Under the pieces are notes generated by a model. The model was not told where the DNA came from. It ran no database searches and saw only the letters and a list, made by a program, of their open reading frames with translations. Below are positions 1 through 8,442 of a stretch of DNA of 64,000 bases, in pieces. The position numbers and the translations under genes were made by a program. The stretch comes from Verrucomicrobiota bacterium (GTDB taxonomy: Bacteria > Verrucomicrobiota > Verrucomicrobiia > Verrucomicrobiales > Verrucomicrobiaceae), in assembly GCA_017301975.1 (NCBI GenBank), contig JAFLEI010000024.1:41141-105140 (forward strand), given 5' to 3'. Within the stretch, counting starts at the first letter, position 1. The number at the start of each line of letters is the position of its first letter.

Positions 1-150
1 GACGACATCCAGGCCGAGCTGCGTGGCGAGCAGGTGCTCATTGAGCCGTTCGAGCCGTCGCCGAATTTCACTGTGGCCTTCATCCTCAAGGACGGCGCTG
101 TGATTGAGTTCATGAAGTTTGAAAACGAAAGCGATCTGCCTTGGAGATAA
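1..150 (+). CDS. C-terminal end of a VOC/glyoxalase-like protein (partial)
   Basis: The window opens inside a reading frame of 49 codons that ends in TAA. The visible tail contains FTVAFILKDGAVIEFMKF, which resembles the last beta strand of vicinal-oxygen-chelate (glyoxalase/dioxygenase) folds, where a metal-binding Glu sits in a motif of the form DPDGxxIEF. Five bases separate the stop from the next ATG, so it probably shares an operon with the dehydrogenase that follows. The family call rests on this short segment only; the rest of the gene is outside the window. Confidence 0.5.
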   Translation, partial: DDIQAELRGEQVLIEPFEPSPNFTVAFILKDGAVIEFMKFENESDLPWR

Positions 151-155
151 AAAAT

Positions 156-926
156 ATGAGCATCAAAGACAAAGTCATTCTGGTCACCGGCGGCACGTCG
201 GGCATTGGCGAGGCGTGCAGTCGGCATTTCGCGGCGCTCGGCGCGCACGTGGTCATCGCATCGAATCAACAGGAGCGCGGAGACGTGCTCGGAAAGGAAC
301 TGCGCGCTGCCGGTCATGACGCGCGCTTCGTTTTCGCCGATGTCTCGAGCGAAGACAGCGTGAAGGCGATGGTCGAACGCGCGGTGGAGCTTTACGGCCG
401 CATCGACGGCGTGCATTGCAACGCGGGCGTCTGGGGCAAGGGAAAGGTCACTGAGTTTGATGACGAAGCGTGGGACAAGCTTATGGGCGTGAACGTGAAG
501 AGCGTGTTCTGGACCGCAAAGCACGTCATTCCTGTGATGGAGCAGCAGGGACAAGGCGTGTTCCTCATCACGACCTCGGTAGCAGCGTTCATCGGCTTCC
601 CGGCGCATGCGCTCTACTGCGCGTCGAAGGGCGCGCTGGAGTCGCTGATCCGCTGTCTCGCGGTGGATCACGCGGGCAAGGTGCGCGTCGTTGGTATCTG
701 CCCCGGCACGATCGACACGCCGATGCTCGCGGCCACCTGCGAGGGCTGGGACAAACCCGTCGCTGAACTTTACGCCGATGTCGCGCGCCGCATTCCCGTG
801 CGTCGGCTCGGCCAGCCCATCGACATCGCACAAACGGCGGCTTTTCTGCTGAGTGACGACGCGGGCTACATCAATGGCACCTCCATCGTGCTCGATGGAG
901 GAACGATGGGGCTGCCGCCGTGGTGA
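156..926 (+). CDS. SDR-family oxidoreductase
   Basis: A 256-aa classical short-chain dehydrogenase/reductase, a cytosolic NAD(P)-dependent alcohol or sugar dehydrogenase. The cofactor motif TGGTSGIG lies near residue 11, CNAG stands in the NNAG position, and the catalytic YCASK fits YxxxK with an upstream Ser. The ATG at 156 (MSIKDKVILVTGG) is preferred to the in-frame TTG at 141, because the TTG overlaps the upstream gene and adds residues outside the fold. It heads a tightly packed same-strand cluster with two more SDRs, DUF4432 and Gfo/Idh/MocA proteins, so a sugar or sugar-acid substrate is likely. The substrate cannot be read from the sequence. Confidence 0.93.
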   Translation: MSIKDKVILVTGGTSGIGEACSRHFAALGAHVVIASNQQERGDVLGKELRAAGHDARFVFADVSSEDSVKAMVERAVELYGRIDGVHCNAGVWGKGKVTEFDDEAWDKLMGVNVKSVFWTAKHVIPVMEQQGQGVFLITTSVAAFIGFPAHALYCASKGALESLIRCLAVDHAGKVRVVGICPGTIDTPMLAATCEGWDKPVAELYADVARRIPVRRLGQPIDIAQTAAFLLSDDAGYINGTSIVLDGGTMGLPPW

Positions 927-949
927 ATTGAATCTGAAAGAACCAGACA

Positions 950-2053
950 ATGAAACCCGACCTCGCCAAATTTGAAAACCCGCTCCAACTCGGCGGCATC
1001 CGCACTGGCACGCTCGACTCACCGGGCGCAGGTGGTGGGCAACCGGTGCGTGTGGCGTTGTTCGACACAGGCGCGGGTTTGCGCTTCACGGTCGCGCTGG
1101 ATCGTGGCGGCGACATCGTGGACGCGAGTTTCAAACAGCATGCCTTCGCCTACCTCACACCGAACGGCCTCGTGCCGCCGAGTGCTACGTTTCACACGGG
1201 CGCGGAGTGGTTGCGCGGCTGGGCGGGCGGGCTGGTGACGACTTGCGGCCCGGAATACATGGGGGGGCCACGCATTGAGAATGGTATGCAGACATCGCTG
1301 CATGGCCGCTACTCCGGCCAGTGCACGCAGGTCGAGACGCTTCGCAATCCCGACCCGCACAATGGCCGGCATGAAATGGAACTCGGCCTTGTCGTGCGCG
1401 ACTCGCGGATGTTCGGCCCGGTGTTTGAAATCCGCCGCATCATCCGCTGCACGCTCGGTGTTCCGGAGATTCACATCGAAGACGCCGTGACGAATCGCGG
1501 CGACATGCGTGTGGCGCATCACTGGCTCTACCATTGCAATCTCGGCTGGCCGTTGCTCGACTGTGGCGCACGTTTCGTTTATCGCGGCAAGGCGGAGTAT
1601 TGGACCATTCCTCCGCCAGCGGGCCAGGACATCGTGCAGCCACTCTCCGCCACGGCGATGAACAAACTCAAGCGCGTGCCTGATGGCCTGGCACAACACG
1701 CGGGCAGCGGTGAGCGTGGGCTCATCGTGGACACGGAAGCAGAACGCGATGGCTGGTGCCGCATCGGTCTTATCAACGACAAGCTCAAGTTCGGCCTCGA
1801 AATCAGCTATCCGAAGAAGGCGCTGCCGCGCATGGCGAACTGGCAGCACTACGGCCCGCGCGGCTGTTACGTCAGCGCATTGGAACCCTTCTCCGGCTCG
1901 CTTCTCGGCACTGCGCGCGACAAGCACAAGCTCGCGCAGCAGTTCATGGAGCCAGGTGAGACGCGAAACTACCAGCTAAAAATCCGCGCACTCAGCGGTG
2001 CCGCCGAACTCGGCTCACTCGCGAAGCATGACGGCCCGGTGCGCCCCGTCTGA
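950..2053 (+). CDS. DUF4432 (aldose-1-epimerase-like) family protein
   Basis: A 367-aa protein with the layout of the DUF4432 family, a galactose-mutarotase-like beta-sandwich found in bacterial sugar-catabolic clusters. Recognisable parts are the segment ending DRGGDIVDASF near residues 51-62, a GGLVTTCGPEYMGGP stretch, the HGRYS motif and the later HHWLYHCNLGWPLLD segment, typical of sugar-binding mutarotase folds. It has no signal peptide, so it is cytosolic. It follows the SDR by 23 bases and precedes a Gfo/Idh/MocA oxidoreductase, fitting interconversion of a keto- or aldo-sugar intermediate. The catalytic activity of the family is poorly defined, so no reaction is assigned. Confidence 0.85.
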   Translation: MKPDLAKFENPLQLGGIRTGTLDSPGAGGGQPVRVALFDTGAGLRFTVALDRGGDIVDASFKQHAFAYLTPNGLVPPSATFHTGAEWLRGWAGGLVTTCGPEYMGGPRIENGMQTSLHGRYSGQCTQVETLRNPDPHNGRHEMELGLVVRDSRMFGPVFEIRRIIRCTLGVPEIHIEDAVTNRGDMRVAHHWLYHCNLGWPLLDCGARFVYRGKAEYWTIPPPAGQDIVQPLSATAMNKLKRVPDGLAQHAGSGERGLIVDTEAERDGWCRIGLINDKLKFGLEISYPKKALPRMANWQHYGPRGCYVSALEPFSGSLLGTARDKHKLAQQFMEPGETRNYQLKIRALSGAAELGSLAKHDGPVRPV

Positions 2054-2079
2054 ACAACACTTCAACACAATCCACTCCT

Positions 2080-3078
2080 ATGAAAAAAGTAAAACACGGT
2101 GTCCTCGGTCTCGGCTGGTTTGGTGAAAAACATTGCGAAGCACTCGCTGCGATTCCCAATGTGGAACTTCACGCAGTCTGCACCCGCAATCCTGAGCGGC
2201 TCAGTGAAATACAAAAGAAGTTCGGCGCGACGAAAGTCTTCACCGACTACCACACGATGCTCGCCGATCCCGAACTGGAATCCGTGAGCATCACCACGAT
2301 GTGGGATCAGCACACCGCGCCCGCCGTGGCCGCTCTGCAAGCTGGCAAGCATGTCTTTCTCGAAAAACCAATGGCTTCGACCATCGCTGACTGCGATGCC
2401 ATCGTGGATGCGGCCAATGCGGCAAAAGGTTTCTTCATGGTCGGTCACATCTGTCGCTTCAATCCACGCTACGCTGCCGCGAAGCAGGAGATAGCGGCGG
2501 GCAAAATCGGCAAAATCATTTCCATGTATGCACGCCGCAATTTGCAGGCGTGGGTCGGTGCATCGGTGCTCGACAAGATCGGCCCGATCATCGGCGATTG
2601 CGTGCATGACACCGACCTGATGTTCTGGTTCAGCGGCTCGCGCGCCATCTCGGCCTACGCGCAGACGGTGAAGGTCCGTGAGCATGCGAATCCCGATCTA
2701 GGCCAGGTGATGTATCGCCTGGAGAGCGGGGCGTCGTGCATTTTGGAGTCCGTGTGGTGCCTGCCGAACACCACACCGTTTCAAATTGATGAACGCCTTG
2801 AAATCGTCGGCACCGAAGGCGCGATCTCCATCCAGGATACGCACCCGAACCTCATGATCGTGGACAAGGACGGCGTGCGCTGCCCCGACACCACCTATTG
2901 GCCGATGATCCACGGCCAGTTGCGCGGTGCCCTGCGCGATGAGTTGGCCTACTTCGTGAACTGCGTCGCCACAGGCGAGAAGCCCACCGTCATCACCCCC
3001 GAGGAATCACGCGAGGCTGTGCGTGCCTGCCTTGCCGCCGAGGAATCCGCTCGCACTGGCCAGGTGATAAAGCTTTGA
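2080..3078 (+). CDS. Gfo/Idh/MocA family oxidoreductase (cytosolic)
   Basis: A 332-aa protein without signal peptide. The N-terminal Rossmann fold has GLGWFG (GxGxxG) near residue 9, and the second family hallmark, FLEKPMA (EKP), lies near residue 94. The C-terminal domain has GDCVHDTDLMFWFSG, corresponding to the catalytic His/Asp region. Family members oxidise or reduce sugars, inositols and related polyols with NAD(P). The intact GxGxxG and EKP make this the most canonical of the three Gfo/Idh/MocA proteins in the cluster, hence the likeliest ordinary dehydrogenase. The ATG at 2080 lies 26 bases after the DUF4432 stop. Confidence 0.93.
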   Translation: MKKVKHGVLGLGWFGEKHCEALAAIPNVELHAVCTRNPERLSEIQKKFGATKVFTDYHTMLADPELESVSITTMWDQHTAPAVAALQAGKHVFLEKPMASTIADCDAIVDAANAAKGFFMVGHICRFNPRYAAAKQEIAAGKIGKIISMYARRNLQAWVGASVLDKIGPIIGDCVHDTDLMFWFSGSRAISAYAQTVKVREHANPDLGQVMYRLESGASCILESVWCLPNTTPFQIDERLEIVGTEGAISIQDTHPNLMIVDKDGVRCPDTTYWPMIHGQLRGALRDELAYFVNCVATGEKPTVITPEESREAVRACLAAEESARTGQVIKL

Positions 3079-3124
3079 AAGCTCAACACTCAGGAAGATC
3101 TCCCATGAACTCAACCCACACACC

Positions 3125-3439
3125 ATGACCCACACATCCTCATTCGTCCGAATCAGCCTCGCCGGACTTCTGTTCTGCGCGGCGCTCATCACAGGTCCAT
3201 CGCTGACGGCGGCGGACAAAACTAAGCTCGTGGACTTTGGCGGCGGCGCGACGCTTGAGCTGGTGGGCATCCCGGCAGGCGAATTCATGATGGGCAGCAC
3301 ACCCGCCGAGAAAGCCTGGGCCACGGGCATCGAGGGAGGAGCGCAGCCGGGGACCTACTCCGACTCCCGCGACGGCTTCCGGGTGTGTTTGGCAACGCCT
3401 CGCGACATCCAGCGCATCACACCACCGATCAGCAAATAA
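3125..3439 (+). pseudogene. Internally deleted formylglycine-generating-enzyme-like gene
   Basis: This 104-codon frame has a secretion signal (residues 1-30) and then GIPAGEFMMGSTPAEKA, the standard opening of the FGE-sulfatase/SUMF1 domain. After about 20 residues it jumps to DSRDGFRVCLA, which matches the closing strand of the same domain (usually GFRVVL). About 200 residues of core, including the region that carries the substrate-modifying cysteines, are missing, yet the frame stays open. The simplest reading is an in-frame internal deletion that left a non-functional remnant. A translated secreted mini-protein is possible but has no obvious activity. Confidence 0.7.
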
Positions 3440-3456
3440 CTTCACCCCAACTCACC

Positions 3457-4518
3457 ATGAACAACCAGCCCACATTACAGATAGACCGCCGCGCATTTGT
3501 CACTCGCTCAGTCGCCACCCTCGCCGCCGGACTCCCGATCATCGGGCGTGCCCAATCAACGCCGCTGAAGCTCGGCATCATCTCGGCGGCGACGTATGCT
3601 CCCACTTACAACAATCCTGCCGCGCCGCGCATGCCGGGGTCGCATCATGGCACCGCTTTTTCCACCACGTTCAACGGCTGGGATGAAGAGAAGGCGAAAC
3701 AACTCAAGGGCACGTTCGTCAAGTCAGGCCGCAGACTCGAAGGCGCGCGCGTGGTGAAGATTTGGGACACTGACAAAGCCGCCGCACACGCGCTGGCAGA
3801 TATCTGCGGCATCGAGACCGTGACAGACACTCCAGAGCAATGCTGTGACGGTGTGGATGCCGTGCTCATCGTCGATGACGGCAGCGGCGCGCAGTGGAAA
3901 TACGCTGAGCATTCCTTGCGCAAAGGCGTGCCGACTTTCTGCGACAAACCACTCGCCATGACCGCGCGCGAGGCTGCCGCCGTGGCCAAGCTTGTGCGCG
4001 AAACCAAGACGCGCTTCATGTCCGCCAGTAGCCTGCGTTTTGTGCCGGACATCATCAAGCTGCGCAACGAACTGCCGCAGCTCGGCGAGGTGCATCTTGC
4101 CAGCGCCGTGTGCGGCAATGAACTCGTCTATTACGGCATCCATGCGCTCTCGATGATCTATGCCGTGCTAGGCAAGGGAGCCGTGAGCGCGATCAATGTC
4201 GGCAAGCCAGGCGCAAACATCGCGCGTCTTCGTTTCGGCGATCAGCGTGACGTCATGCTCATCGTTGCCGACAAAGAAAAGATGCGCGCAGGCTACCAGA
4301 TCAATCTCTACGGCGAGAAAGGCTGGCGTAACGTCACACCTGATCTCAAAGACCTCTATGCTTACCTGCTGGAGGCCTTCCTCGATTTAGTGATCACCGG
4401 CAAGGAGAGCGTGCCCATCGAAGAAGAAGTCGAAGTCATCGCCGCGCTTGAAGCCGCCAAGCGCTCCCTCGAACTCGGTCGTGAAGTGACGCTGAACGAG
4501 GTGATCGCGGGCATCTAA
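3457..4518 (+). CDS. Tat-exported Gfo/Idh/MocA-like protein with degenerate cofactor motif
   Basis: A 353-aa protein that opens with a twin-arginine signal (DRRAFVTRSVATLAAG, cleavage near GRA), so it is probably exported folded with bound cofactor. A Gfo/Idh/MocA fold is suggested by FCDKPLAMTAREAA near residue 165 (the EKP position, here DKP), the SASSLRF segment, and a later YYGIHALSMIY helix. The first strand reads LKLGIISAATYAP and lacks the usual GxGxxG. Binding of the dinucleotide may therefore differ, or the protein may not be redox-active. The ATG at 3457 fits the signal peptide; the longer frame from 3385 overlaps the FGE remnant and is rejected. Confidence 0.88.
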   Translation: MNNQPTLQIDRRAFVTRSVATLAAGLPIIGRAQSTPLKLGIISAATYAPTYNNPAAPRMPGSHHGTAFSTTFNGWDEEKAKQLKGTFVKSGRRLEGARVVKIWDTDKAAAHALADICGIETVTDTPEQCCDGVDAVLIVDDGSGAQWKYAEHSLRKGVPTFCDKPLAMTAREAAAVAKLVRETKTRFMSASSLRFVPDIIKLRNELPQLGEVHLASAVCGNELVYYGIHALSMIYAVLGKGAVSAINVGKPGANIARLRFGDQRDVMLIVADKEKMRAGYQINLYGEKGWRNVTPDLKDLYAYLLEAFLDLVITGKESVPIEEEVEVIAALEAAKRSLELGREVTLNEVIAGI

Positions 4519-4555
4519 TTCTTTTTTGATCCAGAACAACAACCCAAACTCAGCC

Positions 4556-5914
4556 ATGAACACACCCAATTCCACCCATCTCACCCGTCGTGATTTCTTC
4601 CAGCAAAGCAGCAAGGCCGTCGCCGCCTCCGCGCTGGCCGGGATCGCCATCCCGCATGTCCATGCGGCGGGTAGCGATACCATTCAACTCGCCATCATCG
4701 GCAGCGGCGGGCGTGGCAGCGGTGCCATTGCGAATGCGATGGAAGCCACCGGCAGCACCACGAAGCTCGTCGCCATGGCCGATCTATATGAAGACCGCCT
4801 CCAGGGGGCTCACCGCGTGCTCTACGATAAATTTCAAGAACGCATTGATGTGCCCTCGGAGCGCCAGTTCATCGGCTTTGATGCTTACAAGAAGGCCATC
4901 GACTCGCTGCGGCCAGGCTCCGGCGACATCGCGATGCTCACCGGCTATGCAGGCTTTCGCCCGCAGCAGCTCGAGTATGCCGTGGAGCGCGGCGTGAATG
5001 TCTTCATGGAGAAATCCTTTGCCACAGATCCCGTCGGCGTGCGCCGCGTGATCGCCGCCGCCGAGGCTGCGGAGAAAAAGGGCGTGAAGATCGCCGCGGG
5101 ACTCATGTGCCGTCACTCGCCGAATCGCGAGGAACTCATCCGTCGCCTCCGCGCTGGCGAGCTAGGTGATCTCAGCTACACCCGCGCCTATCGCATGGGG
5201 CCTGCGGGAGCGCTCAGGCCGAAGCCTGCGGACAAGAGCGAGCTGGAGTGGCAGTTGCGCAACTTCACGAAGTTCTACTGGGTCTGCGGCGGCCTTTGGG
5301 CCGAGATGGACATCCATCAGATTGATGAATTGTGCTGGCTGCACGATGCGCTGCCCGTCTCCGCGCAGGGCGTGTGCGGACGCGCTGCGAACAGCCAGGA
5401 TTGCAGCCAGAATCTCGATGCCTTCAATGTTGAATGGACCTTCCCCAACGGCACCCGCGCCATGCATACCGTGCGCTACACCGCGAATACTCAGAGCCAA
5501 TTTGCCACCTATGTGCATGGCAGCAAAAAGGCCGCGCAATTCTCCGGCAATACGCACGTCGCTGACGTGGAAATTTACAAAGACCAGAACACCACGCGAA
5601 AGAATATCGAATGGCGAGCGCCAAAGGAGAAGAACACCGTGTGGCAGAATCAGTGGAATGATTTCCTCGAAGCGATCCGCACGAACAAACCCTTCAACCA
5701 GGCGAAGCGCGCCGCGCACTCGAATCTCGCCGCCATCATGGGCCGCGCCGCCATGCACATGGGCCGCACCGTGACGTGGGACGAAGCGCTCGCGTCGAAG
5801 TTCGAATGGTTCCCTGGCATCGACCACCTCACGCATGAGAGCGATCCGCCGATCAAGTCCGATGACAAAGGCCGCTACCCGGTACCCGTGCCCGGCCAGT
5901 GGACGGAGCTTTGA
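4556..5914 (+). CDS. Tat-exported Gfo/Idh/MocA family oxidoreductase
   Basis: A 452-aa exported oxidoreductase. The twin-arginine signal has TRRDFFQQSSKAVAASALAG, with a cleavage region near HVHAAG. The mature Rossmann fold opens with IIGSGGRGSG. The catalytic lysine motif reads FMEKSFA (EKS instead of EKP), and WAEMDIHQIDELCW carries the C-terminal His. Such exported members are abundant in Verrucomicrobiota and Planctomycetota and act on glycosides or modified sugars in the periplasm. The gene lies 37 bases after the previous Tat-type member and 21 bases before an amidohydrolase, consistent with one polycistronic unit. Substrate unknown. Confidence 0.92.
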   Translation: MNTPNSTHLTRRDFFQQSSKAVAASALAGIAIPHVHAAGSDTIQLAIIGSGGRGSGAIANAMEATGSTTKLVAMADLYEDRLQGAHRVLYDKFQERIDVPSERQFIGFDAYKKAIDSLRPGSGDIAMLTGYAGFRPQQLEYAVERGVNVFMEKSFATDPVGVRRVIAAAEAAEKKGVKIAAGLMCRHSPNREELIRRLRAGELGDLSYTRAYRMGPAGALRPKPADKSELEWQLRNFTKFYWVCGGLWAEMDIHQIDELCWLHDALPVSAQGVCGRAANSQDCSQNLDAFNVEWTFPNGTRAMHTVRYTANTQSQFATYVHGSKKAAQFSGNTHVADVEIYKDQNTTRKNIEWRAPKEKNTVWQNQWNDFLEAIRTNKPFNQAKRAAHSNLAAIMGRAAMHMGRTVTWDEALASKFEWFPGIDHLTHESDPPIKSDDKGRYPVPVPGQWTEL

Positions 5915-5935
5915 AAACAACCCACCTCTCCACCC

Positions 5936-6910
5936 ATGATCATTGACTGCCACAACCATGTCGGCACCGACCTGCTCTTCTACCTGCACGGCGATTTCCC
6001 CTATGCCCAGCACCTCGTCGCCATGCACGATGAAGGTCGCGCTCTTGGCGTGGATCGCTGGATCGTGTTTCCATTCGTCAGTCATCTGGCGCTGGATGTC
6101 ACCGTCTTCATGGACAACAAGATCAAGGACGAAAAAGGCCGTCTGCATGACGTGCCGTATGCCTTTGAGAACCGGAGGCTGCTGAAGGAGATCAACGTGA
6201 TGTTCCCCGAGGAAGGGAAACGCATGCTCCCTTTCGTTATGGTTGATCCCATGCGCAACGTGGCCGCGCAGGCGAAGGAATTGAGAAAACTGCGCGCCGA
6301 CTACCGCTTCTACGGCATCAAGCTGCAAACCACGATCCTGCAAGCCGACATCAAGCACCTCAATGATCGCGGTAAAGTTTTCCTCGAACTCGCAGCGGAG
6401 TGGGATCTGCCGTTCCTGATTCATTCAAGCGTTGCGGAGACCGATGTGTGGGCGCAGGCCAGCGACATACTCGACATCGCCGAAGCGAATCCGCACCTGC
6501 GCTTCTGCCTCGCGCACTCGTGTCGTTACGACAAGGAATGCCTCGACCGCGTGAATGCACTGCCGAACACTTGGTTCGACTGCTCCGCACACTGCATCCA
6601 CTGCGAAGGTGCAGTGAAGGACTTGCCTTACATCGCGCCGAAAGCGCGGCGGTTTGACTCCGACTTCACCAACCCAGGCCGCGTCATCGCCGACCTCGCC
6701 GCTGCGTATCCGCACAAGTTCATGTGGGGCAGCGATTCGCCTTTTTACAGCTACGCGGGCGAGATCAACGGCCAGGTCGTTCGGCTGATCAGCACCTACA
6801 AGGCCGAGGTCGCCGCGCTGAAAGCCAGTCCGCCTGATGTGGTGCAACGCATCGCCAACACCAACACCCGCAACCTCTTGAAACTTCATGATGAAAGCAT
6901 TCTCTCTTAA
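5936..6910 (+). CDS. Amidohydrolase-2-like metal-dependent hydrolase
   Basis: A 324-aa cytosolic protein starting MIIDCHNHVG, the HxH metal-binding strand of the amidohydrolase superfamily. Later landmarks are IHSS near residue 162 (third His ligand), FCLAHS and MWGSDSPFY near residue 268, the aspartate signature of the amidohydrolase-2 (PF04909) branch that includes lactonases and decarboxylases. In a sugar-oxidation cluster a lactonase or ring-cleavage role is plausible but only inferred. Its end overlaps the next SDR by 23 bases, which indicates translational coupling. Confidence 0.88.
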   Translation: MIIDCHNHVGTDLLFYLHGDFPYAQHLVAMHDEGRALGVDRWIVFPFVSHLALDVTVFMDNKIKDEKGRLHDVPYAFENRRLLKEINVMFPEEGKRMLPFVMVDPMRNVAAQAKELRKLRADYRFYGIKLQTTILQADIKHLNDRGKVFLELAAEWDLPFLIHSSVAETDVWAQASDILDIAEANPHLRFCLAHSCRYDKECLDRVNALPNTWFDCSAHCIHCEGAVKDLPYIAPKARRFDSDFTNPGRVIADLAAAYPHKFMWGSDSPFYSYAGEINGQVVRLISTYKAEVAALKASPPDVVQRIANTNTRNLLKLHDESILS

Positions 6911-7649
6911 CGGCCACGCCGCTCTCGTCACAGGCTCCTCGCAAGGCATCGGGCTCGCCATCGCACTCGGCTTGCATGAAGCAGGCGCGCGTGTGGTAGC
7001 GCACGGTCGGCAGGCGCGGCCCAGCGACCTGCCGGCCGATGTTTCCTATGTCGCCTGCGACCTATGTGACTCAGGTGCGCCGGGAAAACTCATTGAGCGC
7101 GCCATCGCCGCCGAGCCGGGGCTGGACACGCTCGTCTGCAATGCTGGCAGCTTCTTCGATGTGCCGTTTCTGGAGATGACCGGGGAGCTGTGGGACAAAA
7201 CGATAAACCTGAATCTGCGCACGATGTACTTAACCGCACAGGCATTCGCGCAGCATCTGGTGCGTGAAAAACGCGGTGGCAGCATCGTCATCATGTCTTC
7301 CACGAATGGCTTCCAAGCCGAGTCCGACAGTGTGGCCTACGACGTGAGCAAGGGTGGCCTCGTGATGCTCACCAAATCGCTCGCGGTCTCGCTCGCGCCG
7401 CACGGCATCCGCGTAAACGGCATCGCGCCCGGCCTCATCAAGACACCTCTGACCTCCGTGTGGATGGAGTCGCGCAACGATGATCTGCTCAAGCACTACG
7501 AGAAGAAAATCCTGCTCGGCCACGTCGGCAAAGCCGAGGACTGCGCCGGTGCGGTGATGTTCCTCTGCTCCCCCGCCGCCAGCTACATCACCGGCGAGAT
7601 CATCGTCATCGATGGCGGCCTTACCGTCTGCCAGATGGGCCGTCTTTAA
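6888..7649 (+). CDS. SDR-family oxidoreductase
   Basis: A 253-aa classical short-chain dehydrogenase. It has the cofactor motif TGSSQGIG near residue 16, CNAGSF in place of NNAG, the catalytic pair S (MSS) with YDVSK, and the C-terminal signature YITGEIIVIDGG. Tandem ATG codons at 6888 and 6891 both lie inside the end of the amidohydrolase gene, so expression is likely coupled. Together with the SDR that follows 17 bases later it forms a pair, common where two hydroxyls of one sugar are oxidised or epimerised in succession. Substrate not determinable. Confidence 0.93.
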   Translation: MMKAFSLNGHAALVTGSSQGIGLAIALGLHEAGARVVAHGRQARPSDLPADVSYVACDLCDSGAPGKLIERAIAAEPGLDTLVCNAGSFFDVPFLEMTGELWDKTINLNLRTMYLTAQAFAQHLVREKRGGSIVIMSSTNGFQAESDSVAYDVSKGGLVMLTKSLAVSLAPHGIRVNGIAPGLIKTPLTSVWMESRNDDLLKHYEKKILLGHVGKAEDCAGAVMFLCSPAASYITGEIIVIDGGLTVCQMGRL

Positions 7650-7666
7650 AATCCAAAATCCGAAAC

Positions 7667-8419
7667 ATGAACCAAATCGATCTCAATAACCGCAACGCCA
7701 TCATCACCGGGGGTGCGCGTGGCATTGGCCGCGCCATCGCCGAACGTCTCCTCGCTTCTGGCGCTCGTGTCTCGCTTTGGGATGTGGATGCGGCAGCGTT
7801 CGCGCTGGCTTCCGCTGAAATGGGCACGCCTGACACCGTGCATACAGCCACCGTGGATCTCGCCGACCTTGCCTCCGTCCAAGCCGCCACTGAGGCCACG
7901 ATGAAGGCCTTTGGAAAACTCGACATCCTCGTCAACAACGCCGGCATCACCGGCGGCAATGCCAAGACCTGGGAACTCGATCCCGCTGACTGGCGGCGCG
8001 TGATGGACATCAATCTCAATGGCCCATTTTACTGCTGCCACAGCGTCGTCCCGCATCTGCTCAAGAACGGTTACGGACGCATCGTCAACATCGCCTCCAT
8101 CGCTGGCAAGGAGGGCAATCCCAACGCCGCTCATTACAGCGCCTCGAAGGCCGCCGTCATCGCGCTCACGAAGTCACTCGGCAAGGAACTCGCCACCTCC
8201 AACATCACCGTCAACGCCGTCACGCCCGCCGTCATCGCCACGGACATCCTCCTGCAAATGCAGCAGTCGCACATTGATTACATGCTCTCGAAGATCCCCA
8301 TGGGCCGCTTCGGTAAAAAAGAAGAAGCCGCCGCTCTCGTCGCCTGGCTTTGCTCCGAAGACTGCTCCTTCACTACCGCCGCTGTGTTCGATCTCTCCGG
8401 CGGTCGCGCGACTTACTGA
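7667..8419 (+). CDS. SDR-family oxidoreductase
   Basis: A 250-aa classical short-chain dehydrogenase with TGGARGIG near residue 15, NNAG near residue 88, and the catalytic YSASK near residue 156. The N-terminal MNQIDLNNRNAIITGG is typical for the family, and the ATG at 7667 fits. The closest general resemblance is to 3-oxoacyl-ACP-reductase/glucose-dehydrogenase-type SDRs, but the neighbourhood argues for a carbohydrate substrate. It precedes the exported PVC-type heme protein by 23 bases. Confidence 0.93.
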   Translation: MNQIDLNNRNAIITGGARGIGRAIAERLLASGARVSLWDVDAAAFALASAEMGTPDTVHTATVDLADLASVQAATEATMKAFGKLDILVNNAGITGGNAKTWELDPADWRRVMDINLNGPFYCCHSVVPHLLKNGYGRIVNIASIAGKEGNPNAAHYSASKAAVIALTKSLGKELATSNITVNAVTPAVIATDILLQMQQSHIDYMLSKIPMGRFGKKEEAAALVAWLCSEDCSFTTAAVFDLSGGRATY

Positions 8420-8442
8420 ACTCCATCCTCCTCATTTACTTC

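Noticed and set aside
5162..6424. 420-codon open frame on the minus strand
   Set aside because: Overlaps two well-supported oxidoreductase/amidohydrolase genes; shadow frame.
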